From the IMG/VR virus record IMGVR_UViG_3300027649_000008, positions 1 to 33,049 of that record: a stretch of 33,049 nucleotides of DNA, one strand, 5' to 3'. A program made the position numbers and the translations under genes. Under the pieces are notes generated by a model, which was not told the origin of the DNA, did no database searches, and saw only the letters and a list, made by a program, of their open reading frames with translations. Below, in pieces: positions 25,648-33,049 of this stretch. The number at the start of each line of letters is the position of its first letter. Position 1 is the stretch's first letter. Origin of the DNA: a virus.

Positions 25648-25654
25648 TGAGGAG
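25648..25654 (+). promoter_or_regulatory. Ribosome binding site deciding the ATG 25662 start
   Basis: TGAGGAG ends 7 bases before ATG 25662 and overlaps the upstream in-frame TTG at 25647, which therefore cannot use it. Confidence 0.75.
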
Positions 25655-25661
25655 CTACGCA

Positions 25662-27038
25662 ATGGCAAAGCAAAAACCAACGGGCAACGGACGTAAGGCG
25701 AAGGGGTTTTACGAAGCACCTCCAAGCAAGATGGACTCAATGATTACCTCCGATGCAAATGGCACGGATGTAGCAAAGCAAGCTACCCCATTTCTGCGTA
25801 CCGTACAGACCCGTATTGCCGGTGATTTCTCTGGTAAGAAACCCAAGCTCCCCCAACCAAATCCGCAGAACACGGACTCAGACGCACCAGACGTAACAAA
25901 CGATAGGGTATTTGCCCATAGCGATCCTAAGAATTTACAGGCGCAGGGGAACGGCGGGAAGGTGCGAACGGCTGCGTACACTAAGAAAGATGCTGGTGTA
26001 TACAATGCGCCTGCGGCAGAGTCACTTCCTCCCGCCGCTGCAAAACAGAGTGTGGTGGATCGCAGCCCAGCTTTAATTACTAAGCGAGTAGCGCCATACA
26101 AAGGCCCGGAACAGGGCTATTCTGTAGAGGCTCCACCACAGCAAGTGCAGAGGCATGCGGGTGGCCCGATCCGACACCTGATCCGAAGGCTGCTAGGGGG
26201 CATGATGGGTCACGGCGGGCATCATGGCGAAGGGGGCGGCGAAATGGCTGCGGCCCAAGCACAAATGGCAATGATGAATCAGACCATGATGCATCAGGTC
26301 GGAATGCAGGCAAACGCCCAAGCGTACGCTCGGAGCAATAACGAATGGCAGTCAGCGGAAAACGACAGACTGCAACAGCGCCAAGCAGCCAGCCAGACAC
26401 CAGATACCTCGTTGCATACCTATCTTGCTATGGCCAGAAATGGCAATCCAGTAGAAGCGCACCGGCAGTTTGTAACAAACAACAAAATCCCACAGGCCTC
26501 AGATGCCATGCCGATGATGGGACAAGATGGCAAGCCTATGATGGGACAAGACGGCAGCCCAATAATGTCACCGGCTGTAAACAATCCGCATTATGGCAAA
26601 CTAAATCAGCTATTTCACGCGGAAGCCTTTGCTGGGGCAAACGAAATACAGGACGGTTCGCACCAAAATTATCTCTTAAACGAATACATGAACGGCCTGA
26701 AAGATGACAGCCGGGATACTGGATATGACGAGTTAATGGCACACATTAAATCGCTTAACAAAAACTTTGTTATTAGGCCTAGAAATAATTCGCAAGCTCC
26801 TTCAACAGCAGGCCTCTTTACTCCACAGGAATACCAGCAGCAACCGGAGTTGCTAACCAGTGGACTTAACGCACCGGCTCCGGGGGAGTTGCTGCCATCT
26901 AAAACCCTCTCGCTGGGCGGGCCAGCTATGAATGGCAAGGGTTTTGGTAATCTGGAGAATGATGTTCAGTACCGAGAGCTTTCCAAAACCTACGGCAAAC
27001 CACCGGCCAAAAAGAAGCCCAATTTCTACGGGTACTAG
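25662..27038 (+). CDS. Low-complexity probable virion protein with His/Met-rich segment
   Basis: Start chosen at ATG 25662 (458 residues) because TGAGGAG at 25648-25654 is 7 bases upstream; the longer frame from TTG 25647 overlaps that site. Residues 1-165 are basic, polar and Pro-rich. A central stretch at about 180-225 is unusual: GGMMGHGGHHGEGGGEM followed by MAMMNQTMMHQVGMQ. Two 8-residue repeats (MMGQDGKP, MMGQDGSP) lie near 285-300. A helical part near 315-375 (HYGKLNQLFHAEAFAGANEI) is the only compact-looking region. The end is basic (KPPAKKKPNFYGY). No catalytic motif, signal peptide or membrane helix. The family is not recognised. Confidence 0.7.
   Translation: MAKQKPTGNGRKAKGFYEAPPSKMDSMITSDANGTDVAKQATPFLRTVQTRIAGDFSGKKPKLPQPNPQNTDSDAPDVTNDRVFAHSDPKNLQAQGNGGKVRTAAYTKKDAGVYNAPAAESLPPAAAKQSVVDRSPALITKRVAPYKGPEQGYSVEAPPQQVQRHAGGPIRHLIRRLLGGMMGHGGHHGEGGGEMAAAQAQMAMMNQTMMHQVGMQANAQAYARSNNEWQSAENDRLQQRQAASQTPDTSLHTYLAMARNGNPVEAHRQFVTNNKIPQASDAMPMMGQDGKPMMGQDGSPIMSPAVNNPHYGKLNQLFHAEAFAGANEIQDGSHQNYLLNEYMNGLKDDSRDTGYDELMAHIKSLNKNFVIRPRNNSQAPSTAGLFTPQEYQQQPELLTSGLNAPAPGELLPSKTLSLGGPAMNGKGFGNLENDVQYRELSKTYGKPPAKKKPNFYGY
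26514..26561 (+). repeat. Two-copy 24 bp tandem repeat in coding sequence
   Basis: Units 26514-26537 and 26538-26561 encode MMGQDGKP and MMGQDGSP, nearly identical in DNA. The unit keeps frame. Confidence 0.85.
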
Positions 27039-27047
27039 GGAGACACT

Positions 27048-27344
27048 ATGGCTAGCTCTGGACTAATTAACATTCTGCGTCGTCGTTTGAATCGCAACAA
27101 ACGAAGCGGGTCTAGCAAAACCTTTGACGTAGCAGACTTCATTATGAAGCATAGGCTTAATTTAGATCACTCCACGCAAGTCCTAGCAGATATTCCAGAC
27201 ACAACGGTTAAGCCACTAAAGTGGGAAGAGCTACAACAACAGTTCGATAAAGAGCAAGCAGAGTGGGCAAAGATGGAAGCTGCGCAAGTTAAACAACAAC
27301 AAAAAGAAGCCAAAGAGCTAGCAAAGCAGAAAGAAGAAGGTTAA
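27048..27344 (+). CDS. Small basic/coiled-coil protein, function unknown
   Basis: A 98-residue protein; AGGGAG at 27037-27042 is 5 bases before ATG 27048. The N-terminal 25 residues are strongly basic (NILRRRLNRNKRSGSSK). The middle has DVADFIMKHRLNLDHSTQVL. Residues about 65-98 form a charged helix, probably coiled coil (WEELQQQFDKEQAEWAKMEA). This layout suits a DNA- or protein-bridging virion component. No family recognised. It sits between two low-complexity proteins and its downstream neighbour's ribosome site lies inside it. Confidence 0.65.
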   Translation: MASSGLINILRRRLNRNKRSGSSKTFDVADFIMKHRLNLDHSTQVLADIPDTTVKPLKWEELQQQFDKEQAEWAKMEAAQVKQQQKEAKELAKQKEEG

Positions 27345-27346
27345 TT

Positions 27347-27838
27347 ATGGCGGCATATAACTACAATACACCCGGAAGCAACAGGTTCCAGAATGGCCCA
27401 CCGGGCAGCGCTCAAGGGAGGGCTGTTACGAACGGGCAAGCCAAACTGTCTAGCATTGTGGGCGATAGTCAGCGCACGCCACTGCTTAGTGGGCTAACTC
27501 AGCCGTTCCCAAATACACCGTCTGCAAGAATGCAGCCGACTTCGCAAGACATGCAGGCACACGACATGGCTCAAATGCCACCGCTTGGCCCAGACATGCA
27601 ATCGCAAGACAGGTTTTCAATGCCACCGATTAACCCTTCTAGTCCTTGGGGTTCTGCAACAAGCCAGCAGAATGACTTTGCCGCAAACCCAGAGAAAAGA
27701 ATGTGGAACGATTTCTGGAAGTCGCTTATGTCAAAAGACCAGATGGGACTGTCTTCTGGCGGCATGGGTGACTCTGTTGTGGTTCCTAATTCAGGCCCGG
27801 TAGGCACTCAGTTCCAGCCAACTAATTACCCTTACTAA
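27347..27838 (+). CDS. Small Pro/Gln/Met-rich protein, function unknown
   Basis: A 163-residue protein; AAGG at 27337-27340, inside the preceding gene, lies 6 bases before ATG 27347. The sequence is poor in charged and aliphatic residues and rich in Pro, Gln, Ser, Asn and Met, with loose repeats of the type MPPLGPDMQSQDRFSMPPIN. The only compact-looking stretch is EKRMWNDFWKSLMSKDQM near residues 118-135. It is probably disordered and may act as a linker or flexible virion part. No family recognised. Confidence 0.65.
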   Translation: MAAYNYNTPGSNRFQNGPPGSAQGRAVTNGQAKLSSIVGDSQRTPLLSGLTQPFPNTPSARMQPTSQDMQAHDMAQMPPLGPDMQSQDRFSMPPINPSSPWGSATSQQNDFAANPEKRMWNDFWKSLMSKDQMGLSSGGMGDSVVVPNSGPVGTQFQPTNYPY

Positions 27839-27851
27839 TTTGGGTGGCTGA

Positions 27852-30800
27852 ATGTCTTATGCCGATCCTTTCCAGCTTGCACTTGCCCGAAAGTCTCTTG
27901 CCGCTGGAGGCACGACTGATCCTTCAGCAAATGTAGAGCAAGTCGTTCCGATAGACGAATTAGAACCATTGTCTCCGGACACTAAGGACAGTTTGCTGGC
28001 TGAATTAGGCAGGCGAACGGGTCAGTTCGTTGAAGGCATTGGGACGGCTCTGGATACACCGGGCGCGATTGTTCGCGGGGTGCTGGCAAACAAGCCCCTG
28101 TCCGGATTTTCCTCGGATACTAACGACAGGGTAACTGGTCAGGACTTGCTGGAGCATTTTAACCTAAAGCCATCTAATCCGTACCTAGCTGCCGGGTCTG
28201 GATTTGTGGCTAATATAGTTACTGATCCCTTGTCGTACCTAACGGGGCCGCTTATGGCTGGGGGTGTGGCTGCTAACGCTGCACGAAAAGCGGGGTTAAT
28301 GCAGTACGCACCACTTGTTGCACAGCTTAAGCATGGTGCAGAGACCACGCAAACCGGTAAGTTCACGGCAAACGCACTAAAAAACCTAGACTTGAGTCTG
28401 TCTACAGCACACCCAAACGCATCGCTTCAGGCTAGGCCGCTTATCGGGCCTCGGCTAGCACAGAGCGCGATAACACTAGAAGAAGTTGTTAATGCAGCAC
28501 CAGATGCTAATGAGGCTATTCGGAACGTGCAGCTAGCACTGGGATCAGTCCCATACGAAAGCGTGAAAAACCAAAGACTTGGTGGCGGGATTGGGTGGCA
28601 AACTCTTTTCGGTGGTCAGCGCGGTTTGTTTAACCAGAAATCGGGCGTAATGGATTCGCTTTCTCCCGAGTTTCTAAGCGGTTCGCAGAAGTTTGCTGAC
28701 AGGTTAGACAAGATTGGGCAACAGATTGGGTGGTCTGCACCTGTAAGGAAAATCGCCCAGTACACAGACCAGCGAGTTTATGGCCCAGCATCTGACGAAC
28801 TATCTCAAATTCTAGCACTGCGGGCTTGGGACTCTAAGCTGCACGAACAGAGGCTCATGCAGAACGCATTCACTAAGCATGCAGAGAAACTCACTAGCTT
28901 AAAAATACCCGCTGGCATTGCAAGCAGTACAGGCGTTTCTGACTTACTTAACAGTAAGCTCGGAAACGATGCAGTGCTGCGAATTGTAGAGAATCACCCT
29001 AACCAAGCAGACCTTACGCTAGTGGCAGGCGTTCCGGGCCTAACTAGTTGGGCAGACGATTGGCAAAGGATTGCAGCGGGCCTGCATGAAGATGCGAAAG
29101 AATTGGGGATGACATCCTCTGTGTTGTCAGACAAGAAGGGATTTGGGACTCGCTTTTCCCCTCGCTCTGCACAAGAGCTAGACATTATTGGCAGAGGTAA
29201 CTCAGGCTCGTCGGCACAGTATTCTGCGTCTATTAGAAACCAACTTAAGCGATCTGAAGACCTGAAGACTCCGGGCGCTACGTTTGACTTGCGCAGCCTT
29301 AGCACAGATCCACGCATACGCCAGTACATGAAACTAACAGATGCCGATGTAGTTGCCGGTAGGGGCGAGACAGATGCGGCTATTGGGCAATACATAAAGG
29401 ATAAGTTTGCACACCCAGAAGTAGACCTAGACCAGTCGATTGAGATTGCGCGTACTATGCGCCGACTTAAGCCATCCACGCCAGACGACTACGCCGTCTT
29501 CTCAACCCATCCGCTTGTCAATCAAGGCAACTACATGATGGGCGAGGCAAAACGAGTAGGAAACGTTAAGGCCGTATACGAAGCCCTTGGAGATACAGCC
29601 AAGCTAGGGCTGTACACTAACCAGCCGGGTGGAAAGCACATGAGCCTTGGCGTGGCACTGTCGCGTGTCGGAGGAGTTATTGGTTTGGCTAAAACCAAAA
29701 AGGGGTTTCCGACAAAAGCAGCGAGAGACCAAGTGCGTCAGGCTATTCTCAATGCGTCAAATGCACCTCCGGGGGCAGTCGATCTGAGTGATGTAAAGCT
29801 AGCGCAATACTCTGTACCGGAGAGCGTTGTAAACAGGCTTACAGCAATGAATGATTTTGCGACCAAGCCAGCAACGCAATCTGCCGTAAAGTCTGGGATG
29901 GATCAGTACACAACACTGTTTAAGGGATTTGTGTTGGCATGGCCAGCCACTAAGGTGCGAGATAGTTACAGTAATTTGTTCAGTGCCTTCCTTGAAACCA
30001 ATGACATCGCTGGCTCGGTGAGTGGGTTTTACAACGCAAATGGGATAGTGATGGGAGAGTGGGGCAAGGCTATGCCTTACCTAAGAAGCATCCCTAGATA
30101 CCAAAGCGTGGCCAATGATCCAGTGGCATTAAAGCGGGCAGTTATTCAGGACGTTGGTGGTCACGGTGTACTGACCGGCCTTACAAGCACTGACTTACTG
30201 TCATCCTCGCAACGAGGAGATGTGTCCCAGTTTGTCCCCGGTTCCACGCCAATATCTGTTAAGAAAGGCCTGTCTAATTTATGGCCGACAGGCGAGAACA
30301 GCCTCAAACAGATGGTGCGAGACTTTGGCACAATCCGTGGGGTTGGTGGTTCGGACGTTACTAAAAACCCTCTGTTGATGGCTTCGCAAGAAGTTGGCGA
30401 TACCGTTGATAGCATTGGCAGACTCGGTACGTTTCTGGCGTTACTCAAGAACAACGTAGCACCAGAGGAAGCGGCGCGTAGAGTAAAGTCAAGCCTCGTA
30501 GACTATTCAAGTTTAACACCGTGGGAGCGCAACTGGGCGCGTTCCATATTTCCGTGGTATGCATACCAGTCCAGAATGGGAAAGTATGTAGCGCAGCATT
30601 TAATACAGAATCCCGGTGGTGCATACGGAAAGACCATTCGCTTTTCGCACGACATGCAGCAATCAGACAAAGACACCTATGTGCCATCGGCTCTGAAGCA
30701 GCAGTTCGCCATCCGAATCCCGCAGTTGTCCACTCCAACTAATACGGCTTTCCTGTCTGATATAGACTTGCCCGGATTTGATATTCTGAACAACATCAAA

Positions 30801-31379
30801 TATCAGTCCAACGACAACTTGGCGACTGCTGCCCAACAATCGTTAATGCAAACGGCCCGAGGGCTGGCGTTTCAGATGCATCCGATAGTGCGGCACACCG
30901 CAGAGCTACTGTCTAATACAGATGCTTATTCAGGGCTACCGCTTAATCAGGCCCAAACGCCCATTAAGAAAATGATGCAGAAAGCTGGGCTTGGCGCATA
31001 CTACAACCCTCTGCTAAACATGGCGATTCAGGCAGCACCCGGACTACAAAGACCCGTATCGCTGGCTGGTGAGCTTATAAATGCTGACGATGAAGTGAGT
31101 GTTCGTGACCGGCTGCTTAAGGCCTTCGTGAACAACACCTCAGGCGTTAAGCTAAAGATGGTTAATGAACAAACCCAAAGGTCAGATCAAATCAGAAAGC
31201 TGGAAGACGAGCTTTCGCCATACAGCCGTGAACGCTCCAATCGCTATGTTCCCAAAGACGAGCGACAGTACCTGAGCAAAGGCAACAAACAGAAACTACA
31301 ACTAAAGAATACTTTAGAAAGAGAAGCTGTTCGGCAGCGAAAGAAAGCTGCTGACGATAAAAAGAAGAAGTCGGTATAG
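27852..31379 (+). CDS. Large internal/ejected virion protein
   Basis: An 1175-residue protein; GGTGG at 27843-27847 is 4 bases before ATG 27852. Residues 1-110 are polar; about 110-146 are hydrophobic and Gly/Ala-rich (LAAGSGFVANIVTDPLSYLT). The body is long and helical. Near 692-716 lies GFVLAWPATKVRDSYSNLFS, and near 880-916 DYSSLTPWERNWARSIFPWY followed by AYQSRMGKYVAQH. Sequence of the type DYS-LTP-E-N-R-IFP-Y is known from large phage proteins that are packaged and injected or belong to polyvalent proteins. The C terminus is very basic (RKKAADDKKKKSV). It is the last gene before a terminator-like hairpin. An inner-core role is inferred. Confidence 0.7.
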   Translation: MSYADPFQLALARKSLAAGGTTDPSANVEQVVPIDELEPLSPDTKDSLLAELGRRTGQFVEGIGTALDTPGAIVRGVLANKPLSGFSSDTNDRVTGQDLLEHFNLKPSNPYLAAGSGFVANIVTDPLSYLTGPLMAGGVAANAARKAGLMQYAPLVAQLKHGAETTQTGKFTANALKNLDLSLSTAHPNASLQARPLIGPRLAQSAITLEEVVNAAPDANEAIRNVQLALGSVPYESVKNQRLGGGIGWQTLFGGQRGLFNQKSGVMDSLSPEFLSGSQKFADRLDKIGQQIGWSAPVRKIAQYTDQRVYGPASDELSQILALRAWDSKLHEQRLMQNAFTKHAEKLTSLKIPAGIASSTGVSDLLNSKLGNDAVLRIVENHPNQADLTLVAGVPGLTSWADDWQRIAAGLHEDAKELGMTSSVLSDKKGFGTRFSPRSAQELDIIGRGNSGSSAQYSASIRNQLKRSEDLKTPGATFDLRSLSTDPRIRQYMKLTDADVVAGRGETDAAIGQYIKDKFAHPEVDLDQSIEIARTMRRLKPSTPDDYAVFSTHPLVNQGNYMMGEAKRVGNVKAVYEALGDTAKLGLYTNQPGGKHMSLGVALSRVGGVIGLAKTKKGFPTKAARDQVRQAILNASNAPPGAVDLSDVKLAQYSVPESVVNRLTAMNDFATKPATQSAVKSGMDQYTTLFKGFVLAWPATKVRDSYSNLFSAFLETNDIAGSVSGFYNANGIVMGEWGKAMPYLRSIPRYQSVANDPVALKRAVIQDVGGHGVLTGLTSTDLLSSSQRGDVSQFVPGSTPISVKKGLSNLWPTGENSLKQMVRDFGTIRGVGGSDVTKNPLLMASQEVGDTVDSIGRLGTFLALLKNNVAPEEAARRVKSSLVDYSSLTPWERNWARSIFPWYAYQSRMGKYVAQHLIQNPGGAYGKTIRFSHDMQQSDKDTYVPSALKQQFAIRIPQLSTPTNTAFLSDIDLPGFDILNNIKYQSNDNLATAAQQSLMQTARGLAFQMHPIVRHTAELLSNTDAYSGLPLNQAQTPIKKMMQKAGLGAYYNPLLNMAIQAAPGLQRPVSLAGELINADDEVSVRDRLLKAFVNNTSGVKLKMVNEQTQRSDQIRKLEDELSPYSRERSNRYVPKDERQYLSKGNKQKLQLKNTLEREAVRQRKKAADDKKKKSV

Positions 31380-31409
31380 CAACAGACTATCGTAGTAGGT
31401 TGTATTTTT
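31380..31409 (+). terminator. Probable intrinsic terminator ending the structural operon
   Basis: CAACAGACTA (31380-31389) pairs with TAGTAGGTTG (31393-31402): four base pairs, a two-base mismatch, then four more around loop TCG. TATTTTT follows. It begins directly after the stop codon of the 1175-residue protein gene. The mismatch and low GC make it weaker than the hairpin at 5843. Confidence 0.5.
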
Positions 31410-31436
31410 AACGGTCGAATAGAAGAGGGTTCTTAC

Positions 31437-31733
31437 ATGAAGATTGCACTGATTGTTATGGTTTTGCTTCTGGCTGGTGTTACTGCAAAAGCACAGACGA
31501 CCACCACCACCACCACAATCACAACGGCACAGGACGATGCGTGCGAAATGGCCCGAACCGGAATCATGCGTCATCGCAATCGACATGGCGGTTGCTGCGA
31601 GGGCATCGGGATGTGTTCGACGCGAGAAGGGGCGATTCGCCGCTGCTGCTTCTGGGGCCAGCGGGTTCCAGTCGAAATTGGTGTGGCTCAAGGCCGATTG
31701 GGACGCTGGTACGCATGCGTCCGATACCGGTAA
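31437..31733 (+). CDS. Small secreted Cys-rich protein
   Basis: A 98-residue protein; AGAGGG at 31424-31429 is 7 bases before ATG 31437. Residues 1-20 are a clear signal peptide: Lys2, hydrophobic core IALIVMVLLLAGV, and AKA-Q cleavage site. A run of seven Thr, encoded partly by ACC repeats, forms a linker. The mature part has seven cysteines (36, 53, 54, 60, 70, 71, 94) and the patterns RHRNRHGGCCEGIGMCS, CCFWGQRVPVEIGV and GRWYACVRYR. I recall small phage and bacterial proteins with EG-G-S, A-CC-WGQR and GWYACV-YR patterns, possibly from Planctomycetes-rich samples, but no function. It would act in the periplasm or outside the cell. An overlapping longer frame at 31453-32010 is rejected. 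Confidence 0.65.
   Translation: MKIALIVMVLLLAGVTAKAQTTTTTTTITTAQDDACEMARTGIMRHRNRHGGCCEGIGMCSTREGAIRRCCFWGQRVPVEIGVAQGRLGRWYACVRYR
31500..31514 (+). repeat. (ACC)5 microsatellite encoding poly-Thr linker
   Basis: Five ACC triplets in frame give Thr residues between the signal peptide and the Cys-rich domain. Copy number could change by slippage without breaking the frame. Confidence 0.8.
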
Positions 31734-31825
31734 AAATGGCCTCTGCCCGCTAAAAACGCTGACCCCTTGCATTTGTGTTGGGGCTTCCTACATTCGGCTG
31801 ACCAAACCAGCAGGAGGAGGCGCAA
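31734..31825 (+). other. Gap before the recombination genes; weak promoter-like sequence
   Basis: This 92-base gap holds TTGCAT and TACATT separated by 16 bases near 31775-31800, matching sigma-70 boxes only partly (3 of 6 and 4 of 6), and ends with a very strong ribosome site (AGGAGGAGG, 31812-31820). I see no coding potential. Confidence 0.25.
31812..31820 (+). promoter_or_regulatory. Very strong ribosome binding site of the exonuclease gene
   Basis: AGGAGGAGG lies 5 bases before ATG 31826. It is the longest Shine-Dalgarno match in the window and decides the start of the exonuclease over other in-frame starts. Confidence 0.8.
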
Positions 31826-32662
31826 ATGCAGGGGGCAATCAGCACAGAATCACCGGCACACTACCATGCATCGTATGGCATATCGGCCTCTCGGGTGAGG
31901 TTGTTCGCAGACTCTCCGTACGAATACTACCAACAGGTAGTGCTGGGCCTACCCGGCCCGCCACAGAGTCCACAGATGAGCTATGGGGAGCTTCTGCACC
32001 AGTGGCATGAATATGGCCCCACTAGGTTCTGGGAGCGCGTGGTAGTTGCCCCCGACAATGTACTGACAGCAGGCGGCGCATTTGGAAAAGCGGCAATTGG
32101 CTGGCTGGCAGATCAGGGGGACGACACAATTCCTATGAGTAAGTCTGACCAGCATCAGATCATGGCACAGACATCACAGATATTTGAAAACTCGGCGGCA
32201 AAGAAACTGATACTAAGTGCCAGCCATAAAGAGTTCGTTGTGCGATGGAAGTCGGAGTGCAACACCGACATGAGATCGCGCATCGACGGGATGGCTGATG
32301 GTACTATGTACGACATCAAAACCACCCGAGAACAGCGTCCACTTACTACATGGTGGAGGGCTGTACAGTCATACCGATATGACATCCAAAGCGTCGTCTA
32401 CACCGATGCCGGTGTATCTATTGGATTGGTGAGCCAGCCGTTACAGTTTATTGTTACTAGCACTGTACCACCGTATGCCTGTCATGTAGTCACACTGCCA
32501 GCAGGCTTACTAACTACAGCAAGAACAGCGGTACAGCGGTGTCTGGCAGAAATCAGGCACAGGACTGAGTGGGGCAATTGGCTACCCGACGATTATGGGA
32601 GTGTTACGGAACTGAGGTGTCCAACGTTTATGAGCAACCAAGAACCAATAGGGGAGATTTAG
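31826..32662 (+). CDS. PD-(D/E)XK exonuclease of RecE/YqaJ type (phage recombination)
   Basis: A 278-residue protein. The family motifs are in order: GELLH (residues 54-58, His58), RSRIDG with Asp154, YDIKTT with Asp163 and Lys165, and QSYRYDIQSVVY (Gln181 to Tyr192). This is the arrangement of lambda-exonuclease/RecE-like nucleases that resect double-stranded ends 5' to 3' and leave 3' tails; the closest named groups are the RecE/YqaJ/DUF3799-like families. The stop codon abuts the start of the annealing protein, its usual partner. Alternatives such as a Cas4-like nuclease are less likely because no iron-sulfur cysteine cluster is present (only three cysteines, not spaced for one). Confidence 0.8.
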   Translation: MQGAISTESPAHYHASYGISASRVRLFADSPYEYYQQVVLGLPGPPQSPQMSYGELLHQWHEYGPTRFWERVVVAPDNVLTAGGAFGKAAIGWLADQGDDTIPMSKSDQHQIMAQTSQIFENSAAKKLILSASHKEFVVRWKSECNTDMRSRIDGMADGTMYDIKTTREQRPLTTWWRAVQSYRYDIQSVVYTDAGVSIGLVSQPLQFIVTSTVPPYACHVVTLPAGLLTTARTAVQRCLAEIRHRTEWGNWLPDDYGSVTELRCPTFMSNQEPIGEI

Positions 32663-33049
32663 ATGGAAGACCCAAGACCCGCTATGAGAGCTATACCGCA
32701 GATAGCTGCAACAAGAAGGACGTATATATACCGCGAACAGACAGACTCTATACGGCAGCTTCTTCGGTCGCTGTCTGTTGCACAAGGCGAAATGACTACG
32801 CCTAAACGGACTACGCCGGGACAGTACGGCAAGTTCGCTGACTTAGAGGACTTGAAGGCAGCGAGTCGAGTGCCATTGGCCTCTAATGGGCTTGCGATTA
32901 TGCAGACGTTTGCGTGTGTGGATTCCGAACTGTACCTAAATACCACTCTTGGCCATGAGAGCGGTGAGTGGATCAGTAGCCAGATCCCGATTAAGCAACA
33001 CGCAGAAGCGCAGAAAACGTGTGCGTATATGACTTATATGCAGCGTAAA
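32663..33049 (+). CDS. erf: ERF-family single-strand annealing protein (3' end outside window)
   Basis: ATG 32663 follows the exonuclease stop with no gap (TAGATG); GGGGAG at 32651-32656 is 6 bases upstream. The visible 129 residues show the ERF pattern: GKFADLEDL (56-64), RVPLASNGLAIMQ (69-81), LNTTLGHESGEWISS (92-106) and AQKTCAYMTYMQRK (116-129), corresponding to the family's Y-DL--L, L--NGL---Q, T-L-H-SGEW and Q--GSA-TYA-RY stretches. In P22, Erf anneals single strands in phage recombination and genome circularisation. The reading frame is still open at the window end, so the C-terminal part is missing. The Gly-Ser expected before the TY pair is replaced by Cys-Ala. Confidence 0.85.
   Translation, partial: MEDPRPAMRAIPQIAATRRTYIYREQTDSIRQLLRSLSVAQGEMTTPKRTTPGQYGKFADLEDLKAASRVPLASNGLAIMQTFACVDSELYLNTTLGHESGEWISSQIPIKQHAEAQKTCAYMTYMQRK

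Noticed and set aside
25709-26400. Long reverse-strand open frames opposite the His/Met-rich gene
   Set aside because: No ribosome sites and all neighbours are on the + strand; they are mirror frames of a low-complexity gene.
24469-26561. CRISPR array or attachment site from the short direct repeats
   Set aside because: The repeats are adjacent, in frame, have only two copies each and no spacers, so they are coding tandem repeats.
31775-31800. Sigma-70 promoter before the recombination genes
   Set aside because: TTGCAT and TACATT match the consensus only partly with a 16-base spacer; too weak to call, so noted only as promoter-like.
31453-32010. A 185-codon open frame overlapping the small secreted protein and the start of the exonuclease gene
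   Set aside because: It has no good ribosome site, overlaps two better-supported genes, and its translation looks like an Arg/Pro/Ala-rich shadow of GC-rich DNA.

Overview
The window is a 33 kb stretch of a tailed double-stranded DNA phage genome (or prophage). Every gene I can support is on the + strand. The genes are tightly packed, often overlap by 1 to 26 bp (once by 185 bp), and mostly carry Shine-Dalgarno sites of the AGGAG type, so the host is a bacterium. The gene set (scaffold, major capsid protein, small and large terminase, portal, an adaptor-like protein, one giant nozzle-like protein, then a run of putative internal/ejection proteins, with no tape measure, tail sheath or tail tube gene recognised) points to a short-tailed, podovirus-like virion. 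The host cannot be fixed from this sequence. No integrase, tRNA, CRISPR array, RNA polymerase, holin or endolysin was recognised here.

Layout. 1-2569: 3' part of a large protein with an ADP-ribosyltransferase-like region and two Ala-rich hydrophobic segments. 2576-5814: scaffold, major capsid protein, and a probable head decoration protein. A strong hairpin terminator candidate lies at 5843-5883. 5889-10484: zinc-ribbon small terminase candidate, large terminase, a small conserved protein and the portal. 10481-19347: a small conserved protein, the adaptor-like protein and a 2243-residue nozzle-like protein. Two repeat families recur in these proteins: a GIPAGTTV-type repeat (adaptor and nozzle) and a GGxGY-type module (decoration protein and nozzle). 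19331-27838: ten mostly low-complexity proteins rich in Ala, Gln, Gly or charge, largely unrecognised and probably virion or ejection components. 27852-31379: an 1175-residue protein resembling large internal/ejected phage proteins. A second terminator-like hairpin follows at 31380-31409.

After that hairpin the content changes: a small signal-peptide, Cys-rich protein (31437-31733), then a PD-(D/E)XK exonuclease of the RecE/YqaJ type (31826-32662) directly abutting an ERF-family single-strand annealing protein that runs off the window end (32663-33049). The last two form a phage recombination pair. The structural genes probably form one long late operon, partly divided by the internal hairpin near 5.86 kb, and the recombination genes begin a new transcription unit.

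The least ordinary features are the ART-like region in the first protein, the terminase overlap, the spread of two repeat modules through head and tail proteins, the size of the nozzle-like protein, the unassigned virion block, and the small secreted Cys-rich protein.
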